Positions 62,143-64,000 of a stretch of 64,000 nt of DNA are shown in pieces. The position numbers and the translations under genes are program-made. The DNA comes from an uncultured Acetatifactor sp. (GTDB lineage: Bacteria; Bacillota; Clostridia; Lachnospirales; Lachnospiraceae): contig CAJUGH010000009.1 of the NCBI GenBank assembly GCA_910586215.1, forward strand, positions 65,546-129,545. Direction: 5' to 3'. How positions within the stretch are numbered: position 1 is the first letter of the stretch; each line of letters starts with the position of its first letter. The notes under the pieces are model-generated. The model was not told the DNA's origin. It saw only the letters and a program-made list of their open reading frames with translations, and did no database searches.

Positions 62143-62238
62143 CCGCCAACTACTACCAATAGTTGACGGCTGATGCCATAAAGCATTAAGCATTGATTTT
62201 TGGAAGGTAGAGCCGCTTCTCTGGCTTTCCCTTTTTAT
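62136..62238 (-). ncRNA. Antisense antitoxin RNA, copy 1
   Basis: Minus-strand promoter TTGCAA (62268-62273), 17-base spacer, TATTAT (62245-62250). The transcript would cross the toxin 3' end and stop at the hairpin AGCCGTCAACTATTGG/AGTAGTTGGCGGCT (62141-62171) followed by ATTTT. Layout as in txpA/ratA-type systems. Confidence 0.68.
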
Positions 62239-62315
62239 GTATTCATAATAGCACACATGAACAGGGTTTGCAAGATTTTTTGAGGATGATATGCCTGACC
62301 TGGAGGTGGCGTGCT

Positions 62316-62609
62316 ATGGAAGATATCAGATCAAGTATTATACAGCAGGTGATAGGGGCGCTATTTGACTATCTAGGTAAGCCTCTGGGAGGGATCACTA
62401 CCTATGATATCCGCTTTTACCTATCGTCCAGGCGCCAGCCATATCGGCGCACATTGGCTACGAATCTGCTGAATCGGGGCATGAATATATAAGATGTGGC
62501 AGCAATCCTGGGCCATGCGGATCTTAAGACTACACAAATTTACTGTTTTATCAGTCAAGCAAATGCCAAGATGGCTTATTGTAAGCTTTCTGTGTCCAAG
62601 GTATTATAA
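62316..62609 (+). pseudogene. Tyrosine recombinase remnant with two internal deletions and a stop
   Basis: MEDIRSSIIQQVIGAL jumps to FDYLGKPLGGITTYDIRF; SSRRQ jumps to PYRRTLATNLLNRG; and after MNI a TAA replaces the CAA seen in copy 2. Past the stop the frame keeps DVAAILGHADLKTTQIYCFIS, with the catalytic tyrosine motif (TTQIY). It is therefore a deleted version of the gene at 63030 that still has the proper 3' end. Confidence 0.9.
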
Positions 62610-62769
62610 TTCCCATGCTTATTGCATCTTGTGCGAGGCAGGAAAAAGAAGTTGAGACCGCTATCTGGACATGCTATATTTGATGCATGGGAAACCAGAG
62701 AGCCAAAGGCGGCTTTACCCTCCATCACGGAGGGGCAACCCTCCGGACGAAAGAAAGGAGGGAGTGCCA

Positions 62770-62859
62770 ATGATTACATACTCTGATCTGATTCAGACAG
62801 GTATCTTCATTGTTGCCATGATTGGATTGTGTTACACAGTCTTTCAAGGCAGAAAATAG
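62770..62859 (+). CDS. Holin-like toxin peptide, 29 residues (copy 2)
   Basis: Same 29-residue peptide as copy 1 with the same ribosome site and pairing ACCCTCC elements. The terminator hairpin differs slightly (AGCCGCCACTACC/AATAGTGACGGCT, 62858-62886), so each antisense RNA may prefer its own partner. Confidence 0.8.
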   Translation: MITYSDLIQTGIFIVAMIGLCYTVFQGRK

Positions 62860-62952
62860 CCGCCACTACCACCAATAGTGACGGCTGACCGCTTTTAGCG
62901 GTGAGTATTTACACTTTAGGGTAGAGCCGCTTCTCTGGCTTTCCCTTTTTAG
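62852..62952 (-). ncRNA. Antisense antitoxin RNA, copy 2
   Basis: Minus-strand TTGCAA (62982-62987), 17-base spacer, TATTAT (62959-62964), reading back across the toxin 3' end to the hairpin at 62858-62886 and a T-rich end. Confidence 0.68.
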
Positions 62953-63029
62953 GTATTCATAATAACACACATGAACAGGGTTTGCAAGATTTTTTGAGAA
63001 TGATATGCTTGACCTGGAGGTGGTGTGTT

Positions 63030-63950
63030 ATGGAAGATATCAGATCAAGCATTATACAGCAGGTGATAGGGGCGCTACAGGGCAGGGTAGATGATGATAC
63101 TTGCAACCTGGTGCAGGATGTACTGGTCATGCAGCTTAACAGGTATGAGATCCAGGAACGCTGCACGGAAGTATCGATCCGGGACGACAGTGCAAGGGGA
63201 CTGCTGAAAAAGTTTCTGGCCACAAAGCGGGTGGAAGGGACGGTAGATTCCACCCTGCAAAGGTATGCAGATATCAACAGGGCGTTACTTGACTATCTGG
63301 GTAAGCCTCTGGGGGAGATCACTACCTATGATATCCGCTTTTACCTATCGTCCAGGCGCCAGCTAGGGAAGGTCAGTAATCGTACGCTGGACGGCATGCG
63401 ACGGTGCTATTCTAGCTTTTTTGGCTGGCTGGCAGCGGAAGGGCTGATACAGCACAATCCTTGCGCGGCCCTTGCCCAGATCAAATACCGGAAAGTAGTG
63501 AAAAAGCCATATTCTGCGGTAGAAATGGAAAAAATTCGTAAGGCCTGTGATAATATTAGGGATCTGGCATTGGCAGATTTTCTATATTGTACAGGATGCC
63601 GCGTGTCTGAAGTTTCTAGACTGGACATTGCGGATATAGATTTTGATAGAATGGAATGTGTTGTCCTTGGTAAGGGGAATAAAGAGCGTAAGGTCTACCT
63701 TACAGAAGTTGCATCTATGCACTTGCAGGAATATCTTGTCAGTCGAAAAGATTCCAATGAAGCTTTGTTTATTGGAAGAGGGAAACGATTGGGAAAAAAC
63801 GGAATAGAATCTATTATCAAAAAACTTGGAGAAAAAGCAGGAGTGGAGAATTCCCATCCACATAGATATCGGCGCACTTTGGCTACGAATCTACTGGATC
63901 GGGGCATGAATATACAAGATGTGGCAGCAATCCTGGGTCATGCGGAGTAA
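63030..63950 (+). pseudogene. Tyrosine recombinase lacking its catalytic tyrosine end
   Basis: 306 residues from ATG after GGAGG. A SAM-like N-domain is followed by the catalytic domain: arginine in TGCRVSEVSRLDIADID, lysine in VLGKGNKERKVYLTE, HRYRRTLATNLLDRG (H-x-x-R) and the histidine of AAILGHAE. Then TAA comes at once, so the DLKTTQIY tyrosine segment is missing. The break from the copy-1 sequence is at CATGCGGA (about 63945). A XerD/IntI-like recombinase at this place would be the natural flipper of the fibre segment, but as read it should be inactive. Confidence 0.85.
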
Positions 63951-64000
63951 ACGGTGGATAGTGCGTACCTATACAAAACAGGAGCAAACCTGTATGATAA

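Larger units (their letters stand above)
61922..62363 (+). repeat. ~440-bp direct repeat, copy 1 (toxin-antitoxin plus recombinase 5' end)
   Basis: Begins CAGGAAAAAGAAGTTG and ends GATAGGGGCGCTA. Nearly identical to 62639-63077, with most differences in the toxin terminator region. Both copies read in the same direction. Confidence 0.9.
62639..63077 (+). repeat. ~440-bp direct repeat, copy 2
   Basis: Matches 61922-62363 over its whole length, carrying the second toxin, second antisense promoter and the start of the longer recombinase gene. Confidence 0.9.

Overview
The window looks like a chromosomal segment from an anaerobic gut-type member of the Bacillota, most likely a Lachnospiraceae-like Clostridia. 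The grounds are strong AGGAGG ribosome sites, canonical TTGACA/TATAAT promoters, rubrerythrin and high-molecular-weight rubredoxin, a sulfatase paired with an anaerobic maturase, BlaI/BlaR and DUF4179/ECF pairs, and Clostridia-style LexA boxes. No rRNA or species marker is present, so the genus cannot be fixed.

Layout. 1-12.5 kb: an AraC regulator cut by the window edge, a YtvI/AI-2E-type permease, a two-gene AbiL-like (RloA/RloB) putative anti-phage pair in AT-richer DNA, an O-antigen-ligase-like membrane protein, an acetyltransferase, a DsbA/FrnE-like oxidoreductase, a LytTR protein and a three-gene ABC-2 exporter. 12.5-16 kb: remains of a plant-polysaccharide locus (esterase, intact pectinesterase, decayed solute-binding protein). 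16-29 kb: a headless siphophage-type tail cluster. It has a Ltp-type lipoprotein, an ImmA protease and a Xre repressor on the minus strand, and then tail terminator, major tail protein, frameshifted chaperone, tape measure, Dit, Gp37-like hub and two fibre/baseplate proteins on the plus strand. There is no terminase, portal, capsid, integrase or lysis gene. 29-48 kb: ordinary chromosome, with a frameshifted YcaQ-like gene, tRNA-Pro, RlmI-like methyltransferase, XRE-TPR regulator, BlaI/BlaR, ECF sigma plus DUF4179, metal exporter plus Fur, VanZ, FUSC, tRNA-Lys, rubrerythrin, sulfatase plus maturase, and DUF89. 48.4-64 kb: a second headless cluster of contractile, PBSX-like (XkdK to XkdU) type. 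It is controlled by a Xre repressor and three LexA-like boxes and ends in a tail-fibre gene.

The fibre gene carries a 181-bp arm that recurs inverted about 1 kb downstream next to a promoterless alternative fibre 3' end, which makes an invertible receptor-specificity switch. Beyond it lie two copies of a ~440-bp repeat. Each copy encodes a 29-residue holin-like peptide opposed by an antisense promoter (a type I toxin-antitoxin layout) and the start of a tyrosine recombinase gene. Neither recombinase copy is complete inside the window: the first has two internal deletions and a stop but keeps the tyrosine motif, and the second is full length up to the last catalytic histidine and then stops without the tyrosine.

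The main interpretation is that one strain carries both an F-type and an R-type tailocin (phage-tail bacteriocin), under different switches, the R-type with a phase-variable fibre. Both tail-chaperone genes end in an A-rich slippery site with a -1 frame extension, as in working phage tails. Two families of palindromic intergenic repeats are scattered through the window (four copies of one, three of the other).
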